Source of the DNA: Pseudocercospora fijiensis CIRAD86
Taxonomy: Eukaryota > Ascomycota > Dothideomycetes > Mycosphaerellales > Mycosphaerellaceae
Assembly: GCF_000340215.1 (NCBI RefSeq)
Contig: NW_006921536.1
Span: forward strand, 1,022,405-1,086,404
Direction of reading: 5' to 3'
DNA length: 64,000 nucleotides
In this document: piece by piece, positions 33,121-45,710 of the stretch
Position numbering within the stretch: the stretch's first letter is position 1
Layout: each line of letters opens with the position of its first letter
The notes under the pieces: generated by a model
The model's database searches: none
Seen by the model: only the letters and a program-made list of their open reading frames with translations
Told to the model about the DNA's origin: nothing
Position numbers and translations under genes: made by a program

Positions 33121-33905
33121 GCAAAACATTTGCCTACGCTTCAAGTCTCGAAGCCTACTACATCTTTCGAGCCTGTTCTCGGATCGCTCGTATTCATACA
33201 CATACCTTCACCGAAGACTTCGAATCTTTGCCGTCACCACCGTGAGTCGCTGATGCATGGTAAGCCTAATGAATCTCGCCATCAATTCTAAATACCAACG
33301 CCGTTTTCTACGCTATGAGTCCAAAATTTCAAGTTCCAAGAAGTGATTCATCCCACCCTCCTACCTACAATTCCGAAGTTAGTCAGTACTCATCCTCGCC
33401 TCCCTTCTTCAAAACCTCAACTCACCACCAGGCCAAACCCACCCCATCCTCCCCAATCCCCAACACGCTAACACTCCCGCCACCAGACACCCTACAATCT
33501 CAACCCCCGCAACCGCTCCCCAACCCACGAAAGCTATCAACCAAACCACACACCCGGCATAATCATGCGAACTTGAATGTCGGTGGAAAATTCTGCTGAG
33601 GTGGCTGAAGAGTGGGATGAAGAGGGCCAGGTAGATTGAGTGGACTAAAACTGAGGTGAGGAATTGGAGAGTTGAGGTTGTTGGGGCGGTGCTGGGATCG
33701 GTTCGTGGTTCTCGGATGAAGGAGAGGGCGGATTGCAGTTGGGTGAGGGGGTTTTGGAGGGACATTTCTTTTTTTTTCTTCGTTTGGAGGGCTGGTGGTG
33801 CGGGACTCGATCAATTGGAGATGTTTTTAGTTGACTTGTATCGGAGGAGAGGTTGGTTGTGTAATAAGGTAGGTCTTGTCCTTAATCGTGAAAATTACCC
33901 TAACA
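33121..33905. repeat. little-mutated copy of the duplicated segment
   Basis: This is the intact partner of 29724-30495, in direct orientation 3.4 kb away. It keeps many CpA and TpG dinucleotides and a full open frame (33409-33765). It is cut off on the right by a Copia LTR starting at 33920, so the original repeat may have been longer. Confidence 0.8.
33409..33765 (-). CDS. hypothetical small membrane protein in the duplicated segment
   Basis: A 118-residue frame from a true ATG has two hydrophobic stretches, FLTSVLVHSIYLALFIPLF near residues 35-53 and VVWLIAFVGWGAVAGVEIVG further on, so two or three membrane helices are likely. I do not recognise it. The frame is destroyed in the RIP-mutated copy. 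Codon choice is ordinary. It may be a host gene caught in a duplication or a small gene of a repeat. Confidence 0.45.
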   Translation of the reverse strand: MSLQNPLTQLQSALSFIREPRTDPSTAPTTSTLQFLTSVLVHSIYLALFIPLFSHLSRIFHRHSSSHDYAGCVVWLIAFVGWGAVAGVEIVGCLVAGVLACWGLGRMGWVWPGGELRF

Positions 33906-33919
33906 GAGAGACCTTTACT

Positions 33920-34101
33920 TGTTGTAGTTCAGTCAGGTGATATGCTAGTTAGCTGATACGATTAGCTGACCTGTGCTAAGAGGAAGGTCGTATAATAGGT
34001 ATATTAACTGCAGTTTCTATAGCAGGCTCCTAATTCTTCTTTATATAGTTATATAGTTGTTAATCCGATAATTAGTTATATCTATAGTACGATTTACAAC
34101 A
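33920..34101 (+). repeat. 5' LTR of a Copia element
   Basis: The 182 bp begin TGTTG and end CAACA, the inverted ends expected of an LTR. GGTTATAAGCCCGG follows at once, which looks like a mutated primer-binding site of the initiator-tRNA half-molecule type used by many Copia elements. Gag-like coding begins soon after. Confidence 0.6.
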
Positions 34102-36060
34102 GGTTATAAGCCCGGCGTATACGCTCACCTATCTAGTTTAACTATAAAGAACTGTTTCTAGAGTCTACTAAACAGAGCTAGCTATCTAGACCTATTAGGT
34201 ACCTAGTTAAGAGCTCTAGTTCGGACTAAAACCTAGCAAGTGTCCCTTATAAGCCCTGCCTAGCACTATACTAAAAGGCAGCTAGGAACGATAGATACTA
34301 ATTAGACAAAGATAGTAAAGGAGAATTAGGTTCTTAGGAAGGGGATTAGCTTCTAGGACTAGAAGCTTGTGTTCTAGGCGGCCCTTCTAGAAAAGGACCT
34401 AGTTAGTATAGTATTCTATAGACTTAACTAGGCTAATAAAATAAAACTATCTTTAAAAAGCATGTTTATAGGGGACTTAGCCGATTAGTAGTATAGAGAT
34501 ATGTTTAGGGACTAGAAAAAGAAAGATATCTAAGCCCTAGGCATACTTATTACTAGACTCGACCCTGCCCTTAGACTAGACTTTAGTAATATACCTAAGT
34601 TAGCTAAGGATATATACGACTACATTAAGGCTCTATATAAGCCTATTATAACCGTAGACATATTTGATACTATTAAACTTATTAGGCATATTAGGATGCC
34701 TCTTACTAACCTAAACACCTAGCAGTACTGCGAATCTTTTTAGCAATAGTTCAATAGATTCTAAATATTAATAGAACAATTTGCTAATTTAGTTATAATA
34801 ATAGAAGTGCCTATAAAGTTATTAGACATTAAAATGCCTAATATACTTGTTAGGATGCTGTTTATTTAGGGCCTTTCTAGTTACGAATAGCTTAGATCCT
34901 AGAAGCATAACAACAAGCCTAAAGCTAAGGACTCCTCCCTTAAAGCAATAATAACGTCCCTAAGGAGAGAAAAGCCTCTTAGACAGTTATCTAGCGGCTT
35001 AAAGCTTGTTAGAGGGGCTATTAGCAATGATAACGACTAGTACACTTAGTATAAGCATAAACATACTAACGCTAAGTGCTATAGGCAACACCCTAATATA
35101 GTACTACCTAGTTAGGGAAAGAAAGACAAGAGTAAAGACAAAGACAAAGATAAAGGCAAGAAGGGTAAAGGTAAAGGAAAGGGCAAATCTAGTAGTACTA
35201 TTAATAATAACAAAGATAAATTAGACTCCTCCTCTAACTCGGAAGACGAGGGAGACTATTAGCTAGACGGCCTTAGTAGGGGCCTAATTAGGGGAGCTAT
35301 TACAAAGCCGGGACTAGCTATAGCAAGCTCTAAGAACCTAACAGCTAACATAAAAGTTTAGGATATAGGTATATTATAGCACATTATAGGAAATAAGAGC
35401 TAGTTTAGCGATCTTAAATACCTAACTAAGCCTGTTTAGTTCTTCTAAGTAGTAGGAAAATTAAGTGTATTACGATTAGGAACTGTTAATATCTTCCTAA
35501 TCTATAAAGGAAAGGAAACCCTAATTGCTCTAATAGATGTCCTCTACTCCCCGAACTTAGATTGTAACCTAATCTTAGTAGAGCGTCTTTAGAAGAAATG
35601 TAGCGTTTACTTAGATAGACCTTTAGGCACTCTAATACTTAAAGGCAAGCTAATTAGAAGAATTAAGGAAGTATAAGGAGTACTTGCCCTTAAAGATGCT
35701 AGAGTTAAAATGCTAGGCTTAGCTTTAAAATCAAACTTAGAATCGAGTTAGAAAGGGCAGCTATTAGCCCTAGCTATCGCTAGACTATAAGCAGACATAT
35801 CAAGATAGCATTAGAGACTTAGCTATATTAGCAACAAGATCCTAACAGCTGCTAAGGAAGCTATTCTAGGCCTAGAAGAAGTTAATATATCTAAACTCGA
35901 GCACTATAAGACCTATAAGCTCTCGAGAGCTTAAAGAGTTATATTAAGAGAATATAGAACTAGACTAGAGAAAGCCCTTAACGAAGTCTATATTAACCTT
36001 GTTAGCGTACAACCATTTAATCTGTTTAGAAACAGGTACATTATAATCCTAACTAATGCT
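34102..36060 (+). mobile_element. Ty1/Copia retrotransposon remnant, RIP-mutated
   Basis: Reading through many TAG/TAA stops gives a Copia polyprotein on the plus strand. It contains a gag with a basic Lys/Gly tract (near 35110-35190), the region before the protease, and a GAG pre-integrase zinc domain near 35820-35930 (SYISNKILTAAKEA, then LEHYKTYKLSRA, with Tyr where Cys is expected). Stops fall at expected Gln and Trp codons. The element ends in the integrase; no reverse transcriptase and no 3' LTR were found. Confidence 0.75.
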
Positions 36061-36480
36061 AAAACTAGACCCCGTAGTAGTTCGGGTTAGTTTGGTTTAG
36101 TTTGCTAAGCCGAAACTCTAGTTTGGTTTAGGTTGGTTTGCTAAGCAACTATATAAGTAGCTAGTTCGAACTATATAATTTATCGGTTTTTAAGAGGTGT
36201 ACGAATGTATACGTAGCTTTAAGCAAGCCCTTTATAAGACTTAGCAGTATAGCCGGCAGCGTAGCCGGCATTTTTAGTCCTTAGTACTTATAGAATTTTC
36301 GAATCCTACCTAGGCTACGCAGTTGTATAAAGGTACTTATATAACCTCAAATCCATAGACAATTAGCTAAGGGCACTAACTAATCAAAAGCATATATATA
36401 CATATATAAGGCATTATAGTTTAGTTCGGAAACTGTACTCCTTAGGTATAAATTTTATCCTTTCGTTTACGGTTCAATTC
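36061..36480. other. TA-rich region with ggttt-rich patch
   Basis: No coding signal is readable. A patch of tttggttt repeats lies at 36085-36150. It may be a degraded LTR or other repeat. Confidence 0.35.
36235..36330 (+). repeat. diverged direct repeat, left copy
   Basis: The segment agtatagccggcagcgtagccggc followed by ttagtactta resembles 37081-37170 (gcgtagccggtagcgtagccgg ... aagtacta). The pair encloses about 0.75 kb with a broken open frame that begins near 36498. These could be the ends of an unidentified small element. Confidence 0.35.
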
Positions 36481-36497
36481 CCTAACTGCTTAGCAGA

Positions 36498-36990
36498 ATG
36501 TCTTTATCTAGATCTAGGCAGAACTTATCGATTTCCGTCGAAGCTCTCCTTAAGAAGTTCTAGCACTTTCCTACTAAACTATACTCTAATATTAAGTACT
36601 AGGATAGCTCCTCCCTCGACATCGGCACTATATACGAAACAGCTATAAGGCAGCTCTATAGGGCGTTCTACTAGTTACTCGCTACACTACGGCCGAATGC
36701 TAGTTCGTTCCTTAGAACTCTAGGTTATTTAGTAGATATTAAGGATAGGGCAGGCAGTAACTTCGTATTATATAAGGAAGTAGAGGCTACTATAGAGGAG
36801 TCCTTTAACCTATAGAAGATAGTAAAAGATATAGAAGCAGCTATAGGTCTAGGTATCTAGTTGAATTTCTAGTAGGTAGAGTATAAGGATATTTAGTAGG
36901 AGTATTAGGTAAAGTTGCGAAAGCAGGTATACAATACAGTCTAGAGAATAGGGACAACACCTATAACTACAAGTATTAGGTTCTTTAATC
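36498..36990 (+). pseudogene. degenerate open frame, unrecognised
   Basis: An ATG followed by Ser/Arg-rich coding (MSLSRSRQNLSISVEALLKK) can be read for about 160 codons if TAG is taken as mutated CAG or TGG. No family is recognised. It lies between the two diverged direct repeats. Confidence 0.3.
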
Positions 36991-37080
36991 TTCCTCCTTT
37001 TTTCCTTATTTTCTTTTTATAAAAATCTAAACTAATACAAATTAACTAGAATGTCTATCTTCTTTTAGTTCTTTGTAAGA

Positions 37081-37170
37081 CCTAGCAGCGTAGCCGGTAG
37101 CGTAGCCGGCAGCGTAGTCGGCCTTTTTACTCCTAAGTACTAACGGGTTTTTCGAAGACTTCTATTCTAT
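37081..37170 (+). repeat. diverged direct repeat, right copy
   Basis: This is the partner of 36235-36330, containing three tandem gcgtagccgg units. Confidence 0.35.
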
Positions 37171-38429
37171 ACGGCTAATAAAGCATACTATACTATACAG
37201 GTATACTTAGAGAGTATTTAGAGCGCGGTACACAGCGCCGCACAATAGCGGCCCATTTCGTATACAGAAAAGCTTGTAGACGATACTACGAACATCCTTC
37301 CTACTAGTATATCTATCCTATCTAGTACTATCTCGAATATAGATATTCTAGCCTTTTAGAATCTAATCGAGTGCTTTAAAATCCTTGTCTATAATCGTTA
37401 TACGCTTCGCGTAGATAGCTATAAGGTTAACCGCTAAAATAGTATTAGTATAGTCCGAAAAGAGGTAGGAGAGAAATATATATTCGAAGATACGAACAAG
37501 GTAGGCTTCTATAGCCTCTTAAAGGGCGCCGCCTATCGCGGAGGCTTAGAAGCGAAGGTTGTTAGGGCTAAAGAGGCTATACGTAATTAGTATGTAATTA
37601 GGCCGAGTAAAGCTAGGGTCTCGGTGCCTTAGGCAGGGCTTAGCGCTTAGCGTTAGGCTAACTTACCTACCTTCCTCCCTCTCCTTCTAGCTCCTTATCG
37701 AATACTACTCGTACCTACTACTACCCTATCTACCTACTAATATAACCCCTATTATATAGTATTCGATCTACCCTTTAAGGGCAGTAGCTAGATAGTTCTT
37801 ATTTTAAGCTTTTAGCGGTATAGCTACGAACAAGACTAATCTAACTATATTGCGCCCGAAGAACGGGACCTATACGTACTACTCTATCGAAACAACCGTA
37901 CTAATTATTAAGCAAGGCCTTCTATACGGCCTATTATACTAAATTAATCACACTAAGCCGATATCTACTAATTCCGCTATATCCGTATCTTAGGGGCCTA
38001 TAATACATTATTAGTATTACCCCCTATTACAATAGCCGGCTTATTACGAAGCAATAACAACCGTGCTACCGCTAGCAGCGCTAGCAACGACAACGCTAGT
38101 AGCATAGTACCTACTAAAGTGCCTACTAAAGCACCTACTAAAGTGCCTTCTGCTAAAGAGCCTACTACTAGGCCTACCGAAGAACCTGTAATTCTAGGTA
38201 ACGACCTAGAGTTACCTATTAACGACATTCTTAACAACATTATTAATCGACGATATAGCTAACTAGCCTTTAGCCCTTAACTATTAGGGAGACTTTAAGG
38301 AGCTACTTAAAACAGGCTTACTACCCTACGTTAAAAATAATAGCTAAAGGATAATCTCCTCGAGCTCCGTCGCCTTTAGGAAGCCCCTATAACTAAACTA
38401 ATAGCGGGACTTTCTTTACTACCTATCTA
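37171..38429. other. degenerate coding-like region, unrecognised
   Basis: The plus strand reads as a broken protein with a low-complexity stretch of Pro-Thr-Lys repeats at 38105-38190. The minus-strand frame at 37998-38240 is the antisense of this repeat. It may belong to the upstream part of the Gypsy gag or to another element. Confidence 0.35.
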
Positions 38430-40332
38430 AAAGAAGGACGCTAAACTTAAGGACTACACCGTATTTAATAGCTCTAGTCGAAAGCAGTACAACGACTACA
38501 TTCGTAACTATAAACTTAACTAGCGCAACGTACTAAGAGCGCTACTAGACGACTATTCCTTAGTCGTACACGCTATACAGTACATTAATAGCGACCTAAA
38601 GCGCATATAGGATAACTATTTCGATTCCCTCGATAATTAAACCGCTGTTTAGTAGCAAACCTATAAAACCATTATGCTAGACACCCTTAGAAACCCTATA
38701 CTAAGGCAACAATATACTTAGGACCTATATCTTCGAGCTAAATAGAAGACTAATCAATCGGCCCGCTTATTTAAGGCCTATTTAAAAACCCTTAAAGACG
38801 ACCTTCCGCCTAAGACTAACTCTATATAGATCTCCGAGATACGCCTAAAGCTTAGATAGGAACTAATCCTCGAATTAGACCGGCGCCGTATATTCGAACA
38901 AGCTAATCTAACATGTATTTAATTTATAGTCGAAGTGGAAATAGCCGAACGAGCTATCTAGCTCTAATAACGGCTAGAATTAAGGATCCGACTAGCTAGT
39001 ACTAACCGTAGAAACCGCGGTGCCCGCGGAGGAAACTAAGGTTCCTCTTAGAATAGCAATACTAACAATAGGAACAGTAGCAATAACCGTAGAAGAAGCC
39101 GTAGCCGACGGCTATATAGAGGAGGCCGCGATAGGGGCTATAGAAGGGGCTCGTATCCCTATAATACTAACCGCTTAACTAATAATAGTAGTAATAGCGG
39201 CTATAGCAATCCCCTAACCGGATTGAAATGCTTTAACTGTAATAGCACTAGCTATTTACTAGGCTAATACGACAAACCTAAGGATTAGGCCCGAATTAAC
39301 CGTACATCCGCTAAGTATAGGAAATACCTTTTAGCCGCTAATACTACCCCTATCGGCTCTTTCAATTAGTCGAAAAAAGAATAAGCGCCGCACTAACTGT
39401 TAGCCTTATACGGCGTAAGACTATCGACATTATACTAGCTATTATATATACCTATCTCGTAGGGGATACGTATAGAGAAAACTATAGAGCTAAGGTTATG
39501 CTAGACCCGGGAAATTCAGTTAGTGCCCTTATCAACTATCGCCTAGCTAAGCAATTAGACCTCCGACAATTGCCTAGGACTAACCTACTAACCCTTGCTT
39601 AGTTTAATAACGCTCGGCACTTAACCTATAGAGCCTACTATATCTATATAGTACTAAGAGATAACCTCGGCAACGAGCGCATTCTAGACTTTACTACCTA
39701 CGTAGTAGACATAGACAACCTCCTATCTAATATTGTTATTAGCAACCCTGTTCTTAAGTACTACGCTATAGCTATAGACCTAGGCAGCTAATAGTAGCGA
39801 TTTAGGATCGCTAGGAAAGAGGACATTAAGTATATTAATATTAGCGAGTACCCTAACGATATTAGGGTCCTGTTTATTAGCAACCTAATACCTACCTTAG
39901 CTAATCCGACTACTAATCTACTTAGAGAAGACGATAAACCTGTACCCCCTAATAGTATAGACCCTAATTAGCTTGCCCGCATACTAGAGCCTATCCGAGA
40001 GACCTGTATTAATGTATTTAAACACTACCTAGCATCGACGTTGCCTATATTTAAGAAGACGGATTATAAGATTAACATTATAGAGGGCAAAGAGGTCCCT
40101 TTTAGTCCCCTCTATAACCTTAGTAAACGAGAGCTTGCTATATTGCGTAAGTACCTAGAGGAAAACCTAGCTAATAGCCGGATACGGTATAGTAATAGCC
40201 CTACTAGTGCCCCTATCCTGTTCGTACCGAAGAAGGATAGTAGCCTACGCCTATATATCGATTATCGTAGGCTTAATACTATTACTATTAAAGACCGCTG
40301 TCTACTTCCTCTTATTAATAAGACCCTCGATC
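38430..40332 (+). mobile_element. Gypsy (Ty3) retrotransposon, left part, RIP-mutated
   Basis: Gag coding is followed by a zinc knuckle at about 39228-39290 (KCFNCNS..., C-x2-C visible, later ligands mutated). An aspartic protease lies near 39490-39790 (VMLDPGNSVSALI, where DTGAS-like is expected). The beginning of the reverse transcriptase lies at 40030-40332 (VPFSPLYNLSKREL, LFVPKKDSSLRLYIDYRRLN). The frame stops abruptly in TLD at the junction with the inserted element and resumes at 52840. Confidence 0.82.
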
Positions 40333-40940
40333 CTACCTCCTTCTTAGGCTCTTCTTATAGACTTTATCCTACCTTCTACCTTCTACCTTCTACCTTCTAC
40401 CTTCCTTTACCTAATCTACGTACAATTAGCGTCGATCGGTTCTCGGCTCTTCTGTATATAGTCTAGTATATAGAAGAAGTCTTCGTAGAAGAGCCTAAGG
40501 ACAAATATCGCAAAGCTATAGTATTAACCTTATATACCTACAAAATAGGTGGAATAGTATAACAACTATACATCCTAAGTAAAAGTTATAGTAGAATCGC
40601 ACCTAGGTATTAACGTAATGAAAATTATTATCTATATAATAATCTATATATTTCTAAAGACGCAGGAATGAAAATTATAAAACACTACTTTAAGATAAAC
40701 GCTATGCGAATAGCGTCCGGATTGCCTCTGCTACGATATAACTACTACCGTTTGCTACAAACGGAAATACGGGCGGACCCTTAGAATTAGCCGCTCTCTA
40801 ACCTCTAAGTGTTTGCTAGACGTAAATGTGTCGCGTTGTTAAGTCCTAAGGCCGATCGGGTAAATTAGGCTAAAACGCGGCTATTCTAGGCCTGTACGCT
40901 TTACTAAGTACGCGTAACTTAGCGTATACTTATCTAAATA

Positions 40941-41041
40941 GCGGGCTGCCGCCCTTCTTCTTCTTCTTCTTCCTCTTGCTCTTAGCTTCTTCCGCCTCGC
41001 ATCTACTACTCGTATCTACTACTCGCATCTACTACTCGTAT
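40941..41041 (+). repeat. inner inverted repeat, left arm
   Basis: This arm begins gcgggctgccgccc, passes through a ttc run and cttagcttcttccgcctcg, and ends in (atctactactcg)n. It is nearly the exact reverse complement of 51620-51723. Confidence 0.75.
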
Positions 41042-41289
41042 AGATACCGAGGAAGCTATCGAGGTTCCTTAGTAGGCCTATATCGCTACTAGCGATAGCA
41101 CTCCTGCGCTGCGTTAAGATCTAGATAAGCCTGTTATTAGCGACCGCTTCGAGGGCAATATCCGCCTTAAGGAGCAGCGCCGCTAGCGATAGATCGAGCG
41201 CTAGGCTAAAGGCTAGAGTCTTTAGCGCATAGTCCGTAGATAGCGTATAGATTATCGCTAGTCGATGCGTGCCGCCGCTCGCTAAGGCC

Positions 41290-44060
41290 CGCCGCAACTA
41301 TTAATAGAGTTAAATTAGGAGGACGTCGATACTATCGAGGGCGTTAAATATAATAATCCCTCTAATCTTCCTCCTCTATGTATAGCGGCTCTAGATCTAG
41401 TCTATTATAGAGGCGGTAGCTTCCTTTAGTTAGGGAGAAACCTTAATATTAGTAAGGGCCGTCGTAAGGAATAGAAACAGAAGAAGTAGTAGTAGTAGTA
41501 GTATACCTAGGTTAGTAAGAAAGTAGTAGGACGTCCGGCTAAGACATACGATTAGCGTCGTTAATAGCAGTAGTAGTAGCAGTAGTAGTAGCAGCAAGGC
41601 ATATAGAACACCCTACTATAAGCCGTACTAATTCTTCTATCTCGCAAGGCTTATACTCGCTAGCGGCCAAACTAGTCTACCGAGAAGCTAGAGCTTCCTT
41701 AAGATCTATAATAGAAGACCGCCTTCTTTTAGGCTACGACTAATTATATACTCGACAAGCTATTTAATCTAGAGGAAATTCAGATATTGATATAGGATGC
41801 CGGTCTTAAGCGAGAGGCTATCCCCTTCTAGCGGGACATTGTTAAGAATAGCCTATAGTAGGTACTAAATGCATTCTATTCTAACAAGGGCTATATGCCT
41901 TCGGACCTTTAGCGCGAGGTACTATACAACCTAGTTTTCGCGGGTACCGATATAGTAATAATCGAGAAGACCGGTAGCGGCAAGAGCTTAGTCTACTAGG
42001 TATATACTATACTAACTAGTCGCATTAATATCTAGATTATCCCTCTAAACCGCCTTAGTAAAGAGTAGAAGGCTAATATCGACTATACGATACGTACGCT
42101 TACTTAGAAGTCTATAGTTACTATAGGAAACGTCGAGTTAGTACATTGCTATATAATCTCCGCTAAGACTAAGCGCAAGGATCTAAAGATGTACGATAAT
42201 ATCGTTACTAGTAGGTATTACTATATCTTTTACAGTCTAGAACAGGCGTCTACTCCGGAACTACGAGAGGTATTTAAGAAGATTAGCGATCGTATTAGCC
42301 TCGTTACTATCGATAAGCTATACTTAGTATATAAGTAGAAGGACTTTTGTAAGGAATTTGCCTAGGTCTATACCCTTCGTAGTCTGTTCCGCAATAATAC
42401 CCTATAGCTAGGTGCCTCTACGACAATATCCTAGGAGACACTCGAGTTTGTCTTAAAGTATAGAGGCTTCCGCAATAATAGCCGCGAGGCATTTAAGACT
42501 AAGGTTATCCGTACGAGCATCGATCGGATCGATACTATATATATCTTTAAGACTATTCCGTAGAAGTATAGTAGCGACTTCGATTTGCTATACCTATTGC
42601 TAAAGAAGGCCGTTACTAATAGACAAGCTATACCTGCGAATATCGATAAGGCGATCGTATTTATTAATAGCCGAAGAAAGGTTAACAAGCTAACCTATAT
42701 TCTACGTTAGTAGCTTATCTAGCTAATAGAGGGCTAACAAGATCTAACTAAGAAGTATACCTAGAATAATACCGGCTACAATGTGTACAAAGTCGTCGCT
42801 TTCTATACCGCATATATCGCTAATTACGATAAGGATCTCCGATATAACGAGTTTAAGAAGCCTAGCGCTCGTTTATTAACCCGTATTATAGTTAGTATAC
42901 TAGCGATCGCTATAGGCACTAATATTAGCGATATCAAATTCGTTATTATATAGTAGCTACCTATTACGAAGGATATCGACGATGCTATATAGCGAGCTAG
43001 TCGTGCTAGTCGGAAGCTTAGCGCAGGATAGCGGTTATATACTATCTTCTTCTTCCCTTAGTATATCGACGATATAGCTAAGCGTGTTCTAGATAGTGTT
43101 AACTATACCTCTGTTATTAATCGAGAAGGTCGACCGGCTAACGTAGATTAATACTAGAATCTCGCATAGGGTACTATTATATACTAGCCGATCCGACTAA
43201 GCGGTCTACGCAATACCGAGATTCCTAGCAAAGATATTAATAGGGACCTAGACTAGGATTAGGATAACGAGGATACTATTGTCGTTCTAAGAGGCATAGG
43301 CATAGGCATAGCTATACTAGAAACCTAGGAAACAGCTAATACTAATACTAATGCCTATGCGCCTAGGCGCAAGAATTAGTCTAAGAATGATATAGAGAAG
43401 CGTAATAAGATCCCCGACATCTTCCGCTTGCTATTTAATAGCTAGTATATAGCGACGCCTCGATGCCTACGTGCTATCCTTAATAAGCGATACTAGGAAG
43501 AGCTCCGATTATAGGATCCTAAGGAGAGCCTAGATTCGAAGGACTACTATAACATTGTCTATAATCGCGATCTAGCTTCGGTATTCTAGTAGGATAAACA
43601 GGCACTACGCCTACCGAAAGCCCTAGTAGTACTATATAAGGGCTCTAAGCAGTACTTCTTACTGCTATACCTATAGAAGTTCTTCGACCGGAAGGCTAAT
43701 AAAGCTAGCGGCCGGTTTAATATGTACTTCTTTGCTCTTCTATCGAATACCCTTATCGAGGACCGATATATCTAGGACCTCTATAATGTTATACGGCATC
43801 TAGCACTCGGCGATAGTAAAGAGCAGTCTACTAGTATAAATAGGGAGGAAATGCTTAAGAGTGCGCTAAAGTTCGATAACTAGTACTAGACTAGCGGTAA
43901 CAATCTTTACAATAAGCTACGCCTCGGTAAAGTCCTTAGATATATTAACTACGACTTTCCTAAGGCATTTAAGGACTACTAGAAGTACTATAAGGAGCGG
44001 AAGCGGAAGTAGGCCGAGCGAAAGACGGCCGCAGAGGTAGTAACTAGCGACAATAGCGAC
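41290..44060 (+). pseudogene. SF2 (RecQ-like) helicase of the inserted element, RIP-degraded
   Basis: Reading through mutated codons gives a long helicase. A Gln-rich N-terminal part (CAG/TAG runs near 41480-41600) precedes Walker A IIEKTGSGKSLVY near 41960, motif Ia IIPLNRLSKE, and a DE-box region now reading VTIDKLYLVYK near 42300. The second RecA-like domain has AIVFINSRRK near 42655 and AIGTNISDIKFVII near 42905-42950, with RASRASR as motif VI near 43000. The C-terminal part (NMYFFALLSNTL, 43700) is typical of helicases carried by fungal transposons. Stops coincide with expected Gln and Trp codons. No intact frame longer than about 100 codons remains. Confidence 0.7.
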
Positions 44061-44519
44061 GACTAGCCTCCGCCTCCGCCTCCGCCTATAGCCTAGGATC
44101 GTCTTCGCTAGTTATAGTAGGATTTAGACAAGTCTCGCGATGCTAATATGTCGCTAGTAAAGAAAGCTATCGCAGGCAATCGGAAGGCAAAGGGGAAGTA
44201 GTCTTAATCGTAACTAAAGGCGAAAGGCAAGCGTATAGGAGATCTAATCTAGGATAATAGTGCTGCGGCCTTATCTGCTCGTATACTAATATAGCGGACA
44301 CTACGCCGCCGGCGCTAACAAGAGGACGAGGATAGTAATTATAGCACTCTAATATCGGTCGCTAAGTCTGCTCTTCGTAAGGCTATAAGCAGTAATCGCC
44401 CGCGTCGTATACTATCGCTTACTCTAAAGGTACGAGAGAACCTTACTCTTATTAGCGTAGACATCCTACTAGAGAACCTACTCGAGGAGAGCCTAACTCG
44501 TCGTAAGAAGAGATAGATG

Positions 44520-45060
44520 CCTAAGCTAGAAATAGCACTAGAAATAGCACTAGAAATAGCACTAGAAATAGCACTAGAAATGGCGCTAGAAATAGCGCTA
44601 GAAATAGCGCTAGAAATAGCGCTAGAAATGGCGCTAGAAATGGCGCTAGAAATAGCAGTAGAATAGTAGTAGAGTTAGCATTAACAAGATCCGTTATAGC
44701 TACCCTTCTATTATATCCTTATAAGCTCGCCTTGTCCTATCCCCGGAAAAGTAAGCTATAATACTACGCTTAGGTTGAGTTGCTTCTACGAGAGCTAGCC
44801 TAGTTAAGCTGCTTCTACGAGAGCTAGCATATAATGCCTAGTTAAGTTGCTTCTACGAGAGCTAGCCTAGTTTAGCTGCTTCTACGAGAGCTAGCGTATA
44901 GTAGTGCCTAGTTTAGCTGCTTCTACGAGAGCTAGCCTAGTTAAGTTGCTTCTACGTATAGTAGTGCCTAGTTTAGCTGCTTCTACGAGAGCTAGCGCTA
45001 GAATTAGCACTAGAGATGGCGCTAGAGATAGCACTAGAGATAGTACTAGAATTGGCACTA
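44520..45060. repeat. minisatellites in the inserted element
   Basis: Twelve or more copies of a 12 bp unit (gaaatagcacta/gaaatagcgcta) lie at 44527-44660. They are followed by about eight copies of ttctacgagagctagc with variable spacers at 44775-45000. Confidence 0.8.
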
Positions 45061-45534
45061 GAATTAGCGTTTAATAAGGTTCTTCCTTACTACCCTTCTA
45101 TTATATCCTTATAAGCTCGCTAAGTAGGCTCTTCTATTATGTCCTTATAAGCTCGCTAAGTAGGCTATCTATCGTGTTCTTTGCGACGAGGGTTTGTAGA
45201 TAGTCGTAGGTATCGATAGTCGTAGGTATCGATAGTATATAAGAGCTAGGCGAGAAGCGTAAATTCGAGGAAGCGATAAAGATACCGAGTCCCGCTAAGA
45301 CCCCGGATTTAGTATAGCAGAGCGCTTAATTAGTAGGATTAAACGTTATAGCTGCTTCCTTCCGCGTATTTACAATACCGACTTTACGACTTTTACGACT
45401 TTTACGACTTTTATAATAGTATATTACTAATATAGCGAGATACGCCGATTGCGCGCATTTCTAGCAAATAGCGCTAACAAAAGTGTCTAACACGATAACG
45501 ACGGCCGCCTTAGGTACTAAGAACTGCCTCCGAA

Positions 45535-45710
45535 ACCCGAGAAGTTACTAGCGAGAAGTTACTAGCGAGAAGTTACTAGCGAGAAGTTACTAGCGAGAAG
45601 TTACTAGCGAGAAGTTACTAGCGAGAAGTTACTAGCGAGAAGTTACTAGCGAGACTAGCGAGACTAGCGAGACTAGCGAGACTAGCGAGACTAGCGAGAC
45701 TAGTACTATA
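45535..45710. repeat. minisatellite (gagaagttactagc)n and (gagactagc)n
   Basis: About eight head-to-tail copies of a 15 bp unit pass directly into about seven copies of its 9 bp shortened form. There are no spacers, so it is a tandem repeat rather than a CRISPR-like array. Confidence 0.85.

Noticed and set aside
37998..38240. Minus-strand frame with repeated VGTLVGT
   Set aside because: It is the antisense of a low-complexity Pro-Thr-Lys repeat in a degraded plus-strand region.
45535..45710. Regular repeat array that might suggest CRISPR
   Set aside because: Units are head to tail without unique spacers and the host is a fungus; it is a minisatellite.
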